This document shows positions 11,133 through 23,020 of a DNA stretch of 64,000 nt, one piece after another. The notes under the pieces are model-generated. The model was not told where the DNA came from. It ran no database searches and saw only the letters and a program-made list of their open reading frames with translations. A program made the translations under genes and the position numbers. The DNA comes from Thinopyrum elongatum (lineage: Eukaryota; Streptophyta; Magnoliopsida; Poales; Poaceae): assembly GCA_011799875.1 (NCBI GenBank), contig CM022298.1, positions 290,226,366 through 290,290,365 on the forward strand, given 5' to 3'. Position 1 is the first letter of the stretch, and each line of letters starts with the position of its first letter.

Positions 11133-12070
11133 TCTGCATCTGTGTACCCAATGAGATCAAACTTGGCATCCTTGGGGTACCATAGACCCAGCTTTGGGGT
11201 GTGAACAAGGTATCTAAGAATATGCTTAACCGCCTTATGATGACTTTCCCTAGGGGAAGCTTGAAATCTTGCACATATGCCTACACTTAACATGATGTCC
11301 GGTCTAGATGCACAAAGATAAAGTAACGAACCAATCATAGAGCGATAAAGAGATGGGTCAAATGGGATACCGTTTGTATCTTCAGTGAGAACAAGTTTGG
11401 TTGGCATGGGTGTCTTGCATGGACTAGCGTCGGTCATTCCAAACTTATCAAGAAGATCTTTGAGATATTTGGTTTGGGACAAGAAAATTCCTTCTTGAAA
11501 TTGTTGAATTTGAAATCCGAGAAAGAACTTCAAGTCCGCATTGAGTGACATATCAAAGGTCTTGGTCATGGAGGCCGCAAATTTCTTGGACAAATGAATG
11601 TTAGGAGAACCAAAAATGATGTCATCTACATAGATTTGAAATAAGATCAAATCACCCTTTTCCCTCTTAGTAAAAAGAGTGGGATCGATCACCCCTCTCA
11701 CAAAGCCATCATCGAGTAGAAACTTCTTAAGATGATCATACCAAGCACGAGGTGCTTGTTTGAGGCCATACAAAGCCTTATGAAGTTTATACACATAGTC
11801 TTTGTGATCGGGATCAACGAACCCGGGTGGTTGTGATACATATACTTCTTGTAGAGGACCGTTAAGGAAAGCACTCTTCACATCCATTTGATGTAAAGTA
11901 AAACCATTGAAAGTAGCATAAGCAAGTAAGATGCGAATAGACTCAAGATGGGCAACGGGAGCAAAGGTCTCATCAAATTCCAAACCTTCAACTTGTGAGT
12001 ACCCTTGTGCCACTAAACTTGCCTTGTTTCGGATGATTACACCATTTTCATCTTGCTTGTTTTTGAAAAT
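11042..12070 (-). pseudogene. Sirevirus reverse transcriptase
   Basis: The frame at 12013-11042 is open for 323 codons and covers most of the copia reverse transcriptase (RVT_2). It shows [18 protein letters not shown], the DVKSAFLNG motif with a catalytic Asp, [10 protein letters not shown] and the YVDDIIFGS active site. At the end comes the RNase H start TDADWA. An in-frame TGA at 12071-12073 sits where a Trp is expected, separating it from the integrase-linker frame upstream. It is the best preserved block of this element but cannot be translated as one polyprotein. Confidence 0.85.
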
Positions 12071-13538
12071 TCATTTTGTACCAATGTCATTGTGTTCCTT
12101 AGTTGGTCTCTTGACTAATGACCACACTTTGTTGCATTCAAAACTATTCAACTCTTCTTGCATAGCAACGAGCCAATCACTATCCATCAATGCATCTTGT
12201 ACCTTGAGTGGCTCAACACTAGAGATAAACAAAAAGTGAGCACAAAAGTTTGTCAATTGTTTACGAGTGACTCTACCTTCTGATATGCCGTTAAGAATTT
12301 GATCAACATCAACACGACCGGCCACTCGTGGCATGATGGAAGTTAGGGTTTCACGAGGTTCAATTTCATTTCCATCATCCACATCCTCAACATATGGATC
12401 ATTAATGTGTGGTGGAAGATCTTCTTCTTCGTGTTGCATTTGTTGAGGTTCATCATCAAGGATTGCACTTTCTTGTTCTTGTTCTTGATGATGATCTTGT
12501 TCTTGAATATGATCATGGTGAGGGACTTGTTCTTCTTCTTGTTCTTTAACAACGGGCTCCGGTTGAGCAATAGGATCTTGTGGTGGCATGGGTGTTGAAG
12601 TGGCTTGATGATGAGTAAAACATCCATCTTCTTCTTCATCATCATGAGGTTCTTGTTCCATTGGAAGAAGAGCACCAACACCCATGGTTAAAATATCTTG
12701 AGAGGGATCTTCTTCACCTACATCACTTAGATCAACTTGCCTCCAATGGGAGCCATTAAATTCATCAAACACCACGTCACAAGTTTCTACAACACATCCA
12801 TTGGATTTGTTGTAGACTCTATAGGCGTGAGAGTTTGATCCATAACCAACAAATATGCCCTCAATTGTTTTGGATTGAAATTTTCCTAACCGTTCTCTCT
12901 TGTTGAGAATGAAGCACTTGCACCCAAATACACGAAAGTACTTGACATTTGGCTTGTTCCCGGTTAGAAGCTCATATGGAGTCTTCTCCAATATCGTGCG
13001 GAGGAAGAGCCGGTTTGATGCATGCATGCGGTGTTGATGGCCTCGGCCCAAAAACTATGTGGTGACTTGTATTCATCCAACATGGACCTTGCCATTTCCA
13101 CAAGTGTACGGTTCTTCCTCTCGGCTACACCATTTTGTTGAGGAGTGTAGGGTGCGGAATATTGATGCTCAATCCCCTTATTACTAAGAAATTCTTCCAA
13201 GGTGTAGTTCTTGAATTCGGAGCCATTATCACTTCTTATTGCCAAGATTTCTTTGTCAAACTTGCGTTGGGCTTGCTTGGCAAAATCAATGAAGGTGATC
13301 TTCGTCTCGTCCTTGGACTTGAGGAAAAACACCCATGTGTATCTTGAGTAATCATCAACAATGACAAGTCCATACTTTTTCCCACCAAGACTATCCCATG
13401 AAGGAGGCCCAAGGAGATCCACATAAAGGAGCACCAAAGGCCTTGAAGTAGATACAATATTCTTGGGTGGGTGCTTTGATTGATGTTGCTTCCCGGCTAT
13501 GCATGCACTACACACACGATCTTTCTCAAAAGAGACAT
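12071..13538 (-). pseudogene. Sirevirus integrase core and C-terminal linker
   Basis: Copia integrase with the catalytic DDE residues visible: YVDLLGP (D), RSDNGSEF (D) and NGVAERKNRT (E). It is followed by FGCKCFILNKRERLGKF and GYGSNSHAYRV of the C-terminal domain, then a long Gln/Glu/His/Asp-rich linker towards reverse transcriptase. A frameshift near 13020 separates the DDE core (13554-12964) from the C-terminal part (13051-12071). The 5' end is cut exactly at 13538 by the Tat gypsy LTR. The remainder, with protease and the HHCC region, lies on the other side from 26812. Confidence 0.85.
13534..13538. repeat. Target-site duplication gacat of the Tat element
   Basis: gacat precedes the LTR at 13534-13538 and follows the second LTR at 26807-26811. 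A perfect 5-bp duplication shows a single clean insertion into the Sirevirus pol. Confidence 0.9.
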
Positions 13539-14359
13539 TGTCGGCGTGCGACACCTATGGGATCCCAAGAGACCCCTTTACGATTCGGCGGGGGGAGAGG
13601 TATGCGCAAAGAGCAGAACCAACGATCGACGCGGGGCGATTTTACCCAGGTTCGGGCCGCTGATCCGCGTAAAACCCTACTCCTGCCTTGTGTTCTTATT
13701 AGTGTTCTTGAGCCCAGGCTCCAGGAGCGCTCACAGTGAACAGTACGTTCAAGAGCAGCTACGCATGCAGAATGGGCCGGAAGATCCTCTTCCCCTGTAG
13801 CAGTTGCCGTGGGCCTCCTTTTATATCACAAAGGGGTCACCACAGTGGCAAAATGTACATACATTGAGGTGTAAAGTAACTACAGGGTCATCATACCTAA
13901 CCCCTGACGGACTAGGACGAACGCATTTAATGCACCGTAAGGTGTCCGTTTAGGTGTCCTTACTTTCTTGGGGATGGAAAAAGGGGCCATCCCATCAGCA
14001 CCGCTTAAGCTCTCCTCCACTGGCGTGTCGCCACGCATCCAAAGAAGGACCCAGAATGTCAGGTTTGTCGCTGTGCTAGAGCGGTGGCACAGCAACAAAA
14101 CCTTGCCGGGCGCCGAAGCTTGCCGGGCGCCAAGCCTTGCCGGGCTCCGCAGGCCACCCCGGCAAGATCTTGCCGGGGAAGCTGGGCTTCGGATTCCAGC
14201 TCTTCTTATCTGCTGATCCTCAGATCTCTGAATTGATGATTTCTTTGGTGGCTTGAGTCAACCTCGAACTGTTCCCCGACAAGCCTTGCCGCGAGTATGG
14301 CTACAACTGCCCATGCACAAGTACGGGGTACTAGTGACCCAATACTTAGTACACCGACA
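13539..14359 (-). repeat. 3' LTR of the Tat element
   Basis: Direct copy of 26003-26806. The 17-bp length difference comes from one extra TTGCCGGGC-type unit near 14120-14137. An 18-bp perfect palindrome, CCGGCAAGATCTTGCCGG, sits at 14159-14176. Low divergence between the LTRs suggests a fairly recent insertion relative to the host Sirevirus. Confidence 0.95.
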
Positions 14360-14593
14360 GGAGCCCCCGGGCCTAGGCCATACACGAGTGCGAGGCGTTG
14401 TTGGGCTAGGCCCAAACAGTGCACGGGCACACGTGGCAGGGGATTAACTGCTCGTAAATATCCCGTTTACTGTGCCCCACTACGCGTGCCGAACGCGCGA
14501 CATGGGAAGCGTGCCTCAAAAGCTGCAACTGCAACGCGCGTGTAGAGGCGCATTCACATTGGGGAGTAAAAGATGCGGCCCCGCTCCTTCCCC

Positions 14594-14600
14594 ATAAAAA
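14594..14600 (+). promoter_or_regulatory. TATA box of the antisense gene
   Basis: CCATAAAAAGG lies about 160 bp upstream of the chosen start codon at 14759 and is followed by a CT-rich leader typical of grass 5' UTRs. It lies outside the LTR, so the gene appears to have its own promoter. Confidence 0.5.
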
Positions 14601-14758
14601 GGAGAAGCCGCAGAGGCACAAGCCTATTTACCTCCCTCTTCTCCTCAATCTGGCCATCGCCATCGCCTTCCTCCTCTCGAGCTCAGAGCAAAGCTTTCCC
14701 TCTTCCGCCCGCCGCCTCCACACTCGCTTCATCCCCGGCTTCTGCCCTCGCAACCGCC

Positions 14759-17700
14759 ATGTCGCCCAGGGCCAGCAAAGGCAAGAGCAAGGAGGCGAAA
14801 GCTGATGTTCTGGAGAGCGAACTGGTGAAGATGCGGAAGAAGTATGTCGTCTTCGCCCCGTCGCTTGATGCAGAAGCTTTGAAGAGACGGTACCAGTGCA
14901 TGTGGGTGAAGGAGACGCAGGCTCACCCCGCCACACGCGTGATTCCAGGTTCTTGCTCCAAAAGTGGGTCGGACAGATACCCCTTTTTCGTCGCATATTT
15001 CTATTGCGGGCTCTGCCCCCCATTTTCGGACTTCTTCAACGACATCATGTACACATACGGCTTTCATCTTCTCGATTTCACGCCGAATGCGATACTGTGC
15101 ATGTCCATCTTTGCCCACCTTTGTGAAAACTTCGCCGGAGTGGTTCCCAACACTACCCTTTTCCGCCACTACTTTTTCCCTTGTATCCAAAAAGGAGAGG
15201 CCCTCTCTGGTTCTATCGCTTGGATTCCAAGGGCTTGGAATAAGGAAATATACCCAGAAGGAGTTTACCGCGAAAAGTGGGACGAATGGCGGGCTGAATG
15301 GTGCTGGATCAAGGAAGCAGATCCCCATCCGTTTTGTCTGCCCCGGCAACAAAAAGCGGTCCGCGGCAGTGGATGGAGCAGTCTTGCCGCTGACGACGAA
15401 AAGCTCACAATCGCCACCACCAGGATTCTTCGCTTGAAAGCTGCCGGGCTAACAATGGAGATGATTGGCTTCGACTTTCTCCGCCGCCGCATCGCCCCCT
15501 TGCAGAATAGGGGAAGGCCTGCTTGGGAATACCGAAACACAGCAGACATCATTAGATTGCGCCCCGGGTTGAATAATAATCTGACTGCTATGCAACTTGG
15601 CGCTCTCCGCCAAAAGCTGTTCCAGCGCGATGACAAGCATCGGTTGCCGGCAAGGATTGTCCCTTTGTGCAACAACTCTGCCTTGGGGTCAATCATCGCC
15701 TTCATGCTGATGTTCAATGCCCACGGTCTTGACGCGACTTGGGCCGAGCCAACCGAGGAGGAAGCACAAAAGTTTTTTGATAACTTGACGGAGAGACCCG
15801 TCCGGGAAGAGGCAGTCTTCATCCGAGCCACCACCGACCAAGAAGTAGCGTACATTGCCACTAGGGTGGAGGAGGCAAATCTTGCCGCGGAGGCTGGCAG
15901 CGCTGGCTTCACAGAATGGGAAACCAGCGATGCAGAGGTAGTGGTGGAAGTAAAACCTGCCGGGAAGGACAAAGCTGTCGGGGAACAAAGCAGCACAGCC
16001 GCTGAGAGCTCGTCCGACGAGGACACGGCTGAAGAAGAACAGCAAGAAGGGCTCCCAGCCCCGAAGAAGACAAAGCGTGTTCTTCGAAAGGCTGTATCTG
16101 GCATCCCGGCAAGCCAGCCTTCGTCGAGCGGCGAGGCTCCCGGCAGGAAAGCGGCCGGCAAGACTGCACCACGGCAAGGGGTTCATCAGCAGCCTGCGCG
16201 GCGCGCGAGACCCACACCAGCGGCCACTGCTGAGGCGGCAGGGGTGTCTCACACTACCGCACCGGAAGCTGAGGTGGCGAAAACATGCCAACCCCCGGCG
16301 CCTGCCACAGCCAAGCGACCTAGGACCCCTCCTCCGCCTCCCCACTCAGACATCGCAACGGAGGCCGAATTCGACATCTCCGACTTTAGTCCAGAGCGAG
16401 AAGAGGAAGAGTGAGTGCTTTGCCACAGCCTTTATTTTCCAATCTTGGATTAATCTTACTGACTTGCTCGTATTGTCTCTGCAGTGATGCAGAAACCTTA
16501 ATGGAGAGGATGGCGAAGAGGACAAGGACTTCCACGGGCGACGGGCCCCCGGCAGGCTCCACGAGTGTGCCAGAAACTGTCATCGTCAGCCCGGAGCTCA
16601 GTCCTCAGTGCAGCCCCCAGCACAGCCCCCAGCGCAGCCCCCAGCGCAGCCCTCAGCGTAAGTTCACTGCTCTTTTTCCGCTGGTGGGCGCTGAGGTTTC
16701 TATTCTTGCCGCTGATATCTTTGGGCTTGCAGGAGAAGAACGGCAACAAGGGGAGTTGTTGGAAGACGCCCCCGTCGTGCCACCTCCATCGACCACGCCG
16801 CCCACAAGCACATCCCCGGCAAGAGATCCTACCGACGAGCCCATCTTAATTGAGGAGGAGCCGGCAAGCATGGACACCGGCAACCCTCCCCCGGCAACCG
16901 AAGTTGCCGGGAGGGGCGAGGCCACCTCTCAACAGCTCGACGCAGGTAACTGATTGCCTCAGAACGCTTGCTATTCTTTCCCTTCTCTCTCTGTCTTTGG
17001 TCCCTTCGAACTTCAATCTTGATCTTATTCTGTTTCCCTCCTTCGTCCTTCAGAGTTCCCTGTGATGGAACACATGGACATCGACGTTGTCATCGAGGAG
17101 ACCGCCAGGGACGCCACTGCCGAAGCAGACAGGATCGCTGCCAGCGAGGCCGCCAAAGACGCCACTATCGAGGCCGGTGGTGCTCTTGGCGAGGAGGCCG
17201 CCAAGACTGCACAAGAGGAACCCACCAAGGAGTCTACTGAAGGGGGCGGCAGGGAGGCTGATGACCGTACTGACGGCATTCCTGCCGCAGGAGCGCCAGG
17301 CGCTGCACCGGCCACGGAGCCCCCTGCCACTGGTGAGGCAGTTGCTGAAGACCAACCGTCAACATCTGAAGGCCCCTCATCCAGCAAATATCTCAAGGTT
17401 GGCGAGAACTTGTTTGTCAACTTGTCGGGGACGGCAAGCATTGGGGCACCAGCCGAAGGAGAAGTCTTTGACGAAGAAATCATCGCTGCCGCCGGGCTCG
17501 AGGTTGTTGATGATCCCAGCACTAGCAGCGGCAAATCTGAAGAGGATCAGCTCCTTCAGGCCATGGGCGAGAATTTCCGCAAGCTCCAGGCTCTCCACCG
17601 CGCCCGGAAAGAGAAAGCGGATTCCAGAATGGCAGTTGTCGAAGCGGCCGAAGCAGATTTCCAGAGGCACGTCGAACAAATGCAAGTCTGGTACGCCGAG

Positions 17701-18765
17701 GCCCTCCAAGAGTTGACTGCTGGCCGAGAACAAGTGAGCCAACAGTGGACAGAAATCCTCCTGAAGCAATCTGACATGGAGAAGGCGCAGGATGAAGCTA
17801 CTCAAAGAATCGCTGCCGAAGATGCCCTCCTGACGGGGCGCCGTGTTGCGCTCGATGCTCACGAGGAAGATCTCACCGCACGTGAGCAGGCACTCACCGC
17901 CAAGCTTCACAGCAAAGATGAAGATATCAAGAAGCTTGTCGCGCGGCGGACCCAGGAGCTGGAGCAGAAACACAAAGAGGCGCTCGAAGCTCTGACTGTA
18001 AGTCACGCCGGTAAGCTCAAGGAGGCCGTCGATGCTGCCGAAGCTGCAGAGGCCGCCAAGAACGAGCTGAGCGACAAAGTAAAGAAGCTGGAAGTAGATC
18101 TCGAAGAGCACGGCAAGGAGCTCTCGACGCTCAAAGGTGATAGGGAAAAAACCCTCCACACCCTGGCGGAGATGCAAGTTGCTATGTCTAACAAGACCAA
18201 GCAGCTCTCCTCAGCGAATGAAGCCATTGCCATTCTGGAATTGAAGCTGACCACGTTGGAGAAGTCTCTCGAGGCCGGTAGGGCCCGCGAGAAGGCTCTA
18301 CTCAAAGATCTCCAGGGAGAGAGGAACCTGCTCAAGAGCGCTGTCGCCGCCCAAATCGATTACGAAAAGGGGGTGAAGATCTGGACTGGACGTCTCATCG
18401 ACGCTGCGGAGAAGCTTACGGCAGAACTGTCAACCATGGGCCTGTCAAACTTTAGGTATTCTTCCGAGGAAAGGATATCTTCAAGCGCCAGGTTGACGAT
18501 GTTCTTTGAAAGCATCATCGATGCCTTGAGGCTGCTTCAGTCTAGCCGGGCGACCCAATTGGCCAACGAGACCCGCCAGCTTTGCTGGGCCGTCCTCCGC
18601 AAGGTGGTTATCAAGGTGGTGCACAGCAATCCTGGCATCGACCTCTCCAACGCGCTCAGCCATCTGCCAAAGGACGCAAATGTTGAGGCGCTTGAAGAAC
18701 TTATCGCGCCTATCCTTGAGAAGGTGGGCTCCATCAAAAGGATCGAAGGCCAGCGCAGAGATTAA
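14759..18765 (+). CDS. Spliced antisense gene of the Tat element (Transposase_28-like domain plus coiled coil)
   Basis: Four exons join in frame with canonical GT/AG sites: 14759-16410, 16485-16657, 16733-16945 and 17054-18765, coding for 1249 residues. Residues about 70-145 resemble the 'putative gypsy type transposon' (Transposase_28) domain, with PFFVAYFYCGLCPPFSDFF, NDIMYTYGFHLLDFTPN and a FAHLCENF helix. A globular region follows to about residue 350. Then comes a long disordered Pro/Ala/Glu-rich part with SPQ repeats spanning exons 1-3. The last exon has about 270 residues of heptad-rich coiled coil and a conserved-looking C-terminus. The ATG at 14759 has a good context (gccATGtc); the in-frame ATG at 14573 lies at the TATA box. 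Intron 2 is 75 nt, divisible by three and stop-free, so its retention would also be readable. Function unknown. Antisense extra ORFs are known from Tat elements; the intact splicing here is what I see directly. Confidence 0.75.
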
Positions 18766-19568
18766 GTGCTCTGCCTTTTCTTGCCGTCATCATTCCATGT
18801 GAAAGACAATTAAGTCTCAAGTTAGAATTGCGGCAACTCATTAATGTAATATAACTCGCCTATGTTTAGGTACATGCTTGCTATTTTCCTTGTCTGATTC
18901 CTTTGTGTATGGAGTTCACCCTACGCTTACTGAAAAACTTGCCGGCGCGCAACCTGCCACGAGCGCTAGGTGCGGGACTTCAGCAGCCTGCTGGAGGTGC
19001 AGCGGCCGGCAAGACTCCTTGGCGTTCTCAGTGCAGCCATTTAAATCGTTGAGCGGACTCGAAACAAAATAAGGGCGCAACTGATTACAACAAGGGTTCC
19101 TTGGCGTGCAGATTTTCCATACAAGAGTCGGAATCGTCCAAGGAAATAACTTTGGAATAAAGGAAACTTGTTCTAAGTTTTTAGAACTTAGCTTTCTGTC
19201 ACTGTCCTTCCTCCGGCAAGCGTCGATTCCGAACGTCGCCAACTGGTACTCATATCTCCCTCCCCCCCCCCCCCCGGCAAATGTGCATGCGAGGAATCCT
19301 TCTGTCTTTTAAGAAAAAGGAAGAAGAGAAAATAAAGATACGAAACTTTGGCGGTTCATTAGAACTTACCGGGAGTAGGTGTCATACAACATTTTAGACA
19401 AACATGCATATATAAATATGAACATGGAAATCAATAAGAGAATGCACAACACTTAAATTTATTCATCTGTGCTCAGGGTCTGCGCCTGGCTTTGTACAAA
19501 GGATCATATGCCTCGCCGGCAAGACTTGTACAAAAGGGTGGTTGCCGGGAGCCCCCGGCAACCGCGCC
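18766..19568. other. Convergent 3' regions of the antisense gene and of pol
   Basis: No coding frame is supported. After the stop of the antisense gene there are AT-rich stretches (18830-18860) suited to 3'-end formation. From the other side, integrase ends at 19569. A C run lies at about 19264-19275. The CCGGCAA/TTGCCGG word of this element recurs at 18940, 19005 and 19515-19560. Confidence 0.5.
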
Positions 19569-22328
19569 TTACGGGTAGAACTTTCGAAGATGTTCGATAT
19601 TCCAGGAATTGCTCACTGGAACGCCATCTTCGGTCTCCAAGCGAACAGCACCGGGCCTGGTGACTCGTACTACCCGATAAGGGCCTTCCCACTTTGGCGT
19701 TAACTTGTTTGAATTCTTGGCGGACTGAATCCGCCGAAGAACAAGGTCGCCTTCCTCAAGGCTTCGGGCATGAACTTTGCCGCTATGGTAGCGGCGCAAA
19801 GCTTGCTGGTAGCGTGCAGCTCGCACAGCAGCCTGAAGACGATTCTCCTCAAGGAGCATAGCGTCATCTTGGCGCAGTTGCTCTTGCTCAAGCTCATCAT
19901 AAGCGAGCACTCGAGGTGATCCGTACGTGAGTTCCGTGGGGAGAATTGCTTCCGCTCCGTAGACCAGAGTGAAGGGCGTCTGGCCGGTGGCTCGATTTGG
20001 TGTCGTTCTGATTGACCAAAGAACCGCCGGCAACTCATCAATCCAGCGTCTTCCGCATTTTTTTAGCCTGTCAAAGGTTCTGGTCCTGAGACCGCGTAGC
20101 ACTTCAGCATTGGCCCTCTCCGCTTGGCCGTTACTTCTCGGATGAGCAGCGGAGGCAAAAGAAATTTTGCCGCCAAGGTCTTGGACGTACTGCATGAAGG
20201 TGCGACTTGTGAATTGCGTGCCGTTGTCGGTGATGATCCTGTTGGGCACACCGAAACGGCAAATTATCCCCTTAAAGAACTTGACGGTCGATTGTGCTGT
20301 CACCTTCCTCACTGCTTCCACCTCCGGCCACTTTGTGAACTTGTCGATAGCAACGTACAAGTACTCAAAGCCCCCGGTAGCACGGGGGAAAGGGCCCAGT
20401 ATGTCGAGCCCCCAGACCGAAAATGGCCAGGAGAGAGGGATTGTCTGAAGAGCTTGGGCTGGTTGATGCGATTTCTTCGAATGAAACTGGCACGCTTCAC
20501 ACTTGGTTACTAGTGCAATAGCATCCTGGAGAGCGGTGGGCCAAAAGAAACCTTGCCGGAATGCTTTCCCGGCAAGTGCTCTTGATCCTATGTGAGAACC
20601 ACATATGCCTCCATGTATTTCTGCCAACAGCTCTAGTCCATCCTCCCGAGGAATGCACTTTAATTTCACACCGTTTGGTCTCTTTCTGTACAGGACGTCA
20701 TCGACAAACTTGTACATAACAAACCGATGGGCTACTCTTTCCGCTTCTTCCTGTTCCTCCGGGAGTTGTCCTGTTTGAAGGAAATGGACAATGTGCTGCG
20801 CCCATGCTGGAGCCTGAGGCTCGACGGCTAGGACTAAAGGCATCTCCTTCGCCGGGAGAACATTTGTCTTGACAGCAAGGGCCTGAGGCCCTGCTGGAGC
20901 CTGTTGTTCCCCGGCAGGCATGTCGTCGATCCCGGCAACTTCCTTGCCGGTGGCTCCCGGGAGCTCTGCCGGGAAGTACTGACCAGAGTTCAACTTTCTT
21001 CTCTTTTCTTGCCGCATTGATGGCGCCACGGATGGTAGAGTCAATTGGAGCACAAAAGTTCCTGGTTCCACAGGCAACTTGAGGGCAGCACGCTTTGACA
21101 GGTCATCAGCAATACTGTTCTCGGCACGAGGAACGTGCTCCATTTGCAGACCGTCAAAGTGCTCTTCCATTTTTCTCACTTCATCCACGTAGTCTTGCAT
21201 CAATGGACTCTGATAACTCTTCTTAACTTGCCTGACGACAAGCTGTGAATCGCCTTTGATGATGAGCTTTTTGATACCAAGGTCTGCCGCGATCCTAAGA
21301 CCGGCAAGCAAACCCTCGTATTCTGCTGTGTTGTTGGTCGAACTCTCCCGGGGAAAATGCATTCGGACTACGTACTTGAGGTGCTCTCCGGTGGGTGCGA
21401 CAAGCAGCACGCCAGCACTGGCGCCTTGCAGCGAGAAAGCCCCGTCAAAGTACATAACCCATTGCTGATTGATTTCCTTGCCGGGGAGAGTTGTTTCTTG
21501 AACCTCTTCGTCCGGCGTTGGGGTCCATTCCGCAATGAACTCCGCCAAGGCCCTGCTCTGAATTGTCGAAGTGCTTTCAAACTTGAGGCCAAAGCTCGAC
21601 AACTCCAACGCCCACTACACGATCCTGCCGGTTGCTTCTGGATTTTGCAAAATCCGTTGCAACGGAAAGCGAGTGACGACGGTGATTTCATGTGCTTGAA
21701 AATAATGGCGCAGCTTCCTCGAGGCCATAAGAAGGCCGAAAAGCAACTTCTGCATGCCAGAATATCTTGACCTGGCTCCTTGTAAAAGAGAGCTAACAAA
21801 ATAAACTAGGCGCTGCACCACCTTTTTCTTCTGCAATGGTCCTTCTGACTGCACCGATCTTGTCTTGCCGGGATCAATCCTTGCCGGGGAAGATCCTGCC
21901 GCGTCATCCGATGGTCCTGCCACTGGTGTTGCTTCCTCATCAGCCTCTCTCTGCGCCACTAGCGCAGCACTGACCACTTGATTTGTCGCTGCCAGATACA
22001 GCAGCAACGGCTCTTGTGGTTTAGGCACGACTAGCATCGGTGGAGAGGAAAGGTATTTCTTCAAATCTTGCAGCGCAGCCTCCGCCTCCAGAGTCCATTT
22101 CATTGGACCTGCCTTCTTCAAAATTTTGAAAAAGGGCAGGGCGTGCTCAGCAGATTTGGAAATAAACCTGCTTAGAGCAGCAACACAGCCGGCAACACGA
22201 CGCACATCCTTGACGCGTCTCGGCGCTTCAATTTGCTCAATAGCTTTGATCTTGTCGGGGTTCGCTTCGATTCCCTGGCAAGATACAAAAAATCCGAGGA
22301 GCTTGCGGAAGGAACATCGAACACACAC
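19569..22328 (-). pseudogene. Tat pol: RNase H, archaeal RNase H and integrase
   Basis: One frame from 22328 to 19569 with a single stop (TAG at 21615-21617). It starts in the reverse-transcriptase thumb/connection (FGFFVSCQGIEANPDKI-like segment), continues through a first RNase H, then the second RNase H with D-E-D-D residues in YFDGA, AEYEGL, GDSQLV and SIADDLS. Integrase follows with an HHCC remnant (CEACQFHSKK) and the DDE core: GLDILGPFP, ITDNGTQFTS and NGQAERAN. The C-terminal part ends with WEGPYRVVRV and WNIEHLRKFYP near 19569. It is read-through to the upstream reverse transcriptase only after a frameshift near 22320. Confidence 0.85.
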
Positions 22329-23020
22329 TTCTCAGGATTGAGCTTTAAGTTGATCTTGCGTAGATTTGCAAATGTTTCTTCTAAATCTTGAATGAGCGTC
22401 GCTTTGTCTTTGGTTTTGACCACTATATCATCCATATACGCCTCCATATTTCTATGGAGTTGAGGCTCAAAACCAATTTGGACTGCTCTCGCAAATGTCG
22501 AACCAGCACTTTTCAACCCGAAAGGCATTCGTATAAAACAATACGTACCACATGGGGTGATAAATGCGGTCTTCTCTTCATCTTCTTTCGCCATGAAAAT
22601 CTGATGATACCCTGAATAGGCATCAAGGAAGGACAGGAGATCACAACCAGTGGTGGAATCCACAATCTGGTCGATGCGCGGCAAGGGAAAGGGGTCTTTT
22701 GGACAGGCTTTATTGATATCTGTATAATCGATACAAAGCCTCCATTTCCCATTCGCTTTTCGCACTACAACCGGATTGGCCAACCAGGTTGGATGAAGCA
22801 CTCCTTTGACCAATCCTGCCGCCTCCAGCTTTCTGATTTCCTCGGCAATGAATTCTTGCCGCTCCAAGGCTTGCTTCCTGACCCTCTGCTTGACGGGCCG
22901 CGCGTGAGGACAGACAGCAAGGTGGTGCTCAATTACCTCCCTGGGAACACCGGGGAAGTCAGACGGTTGCCATGCAAACACGTCGACATTCGCCCGCAGG
23001 AAGGCAACGAGCGCGCTTTC
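22172..23020 (-). pseudogene. Tat reverse transcriptase
   Basis: Frame 22981-22172 covers the polymerase fingers and palm: CPHARPVKQRVRK, KWRLCIDYTDINKACPKDPFP, LDAYSGYHQIFM, MPFGLKSAGSTFAR and the catalytic AYMDDIVVKTK. It lies in the same phase as gag-protease upstream and is separated from it only by TAG at 23021-23023. That suggests a single gag-pol frame in the ancestor. After KCVFDV the frame shifts and the remaining codons are in the next phase. Confidence 0.85.

Noticed and set aside
14573..14758. Upstream ATG for the antisense Tat gene
   Set aside because: It lies at or before the TATA box, and the codons between are CT-rich leader. The ATG at 14759 has a better context.
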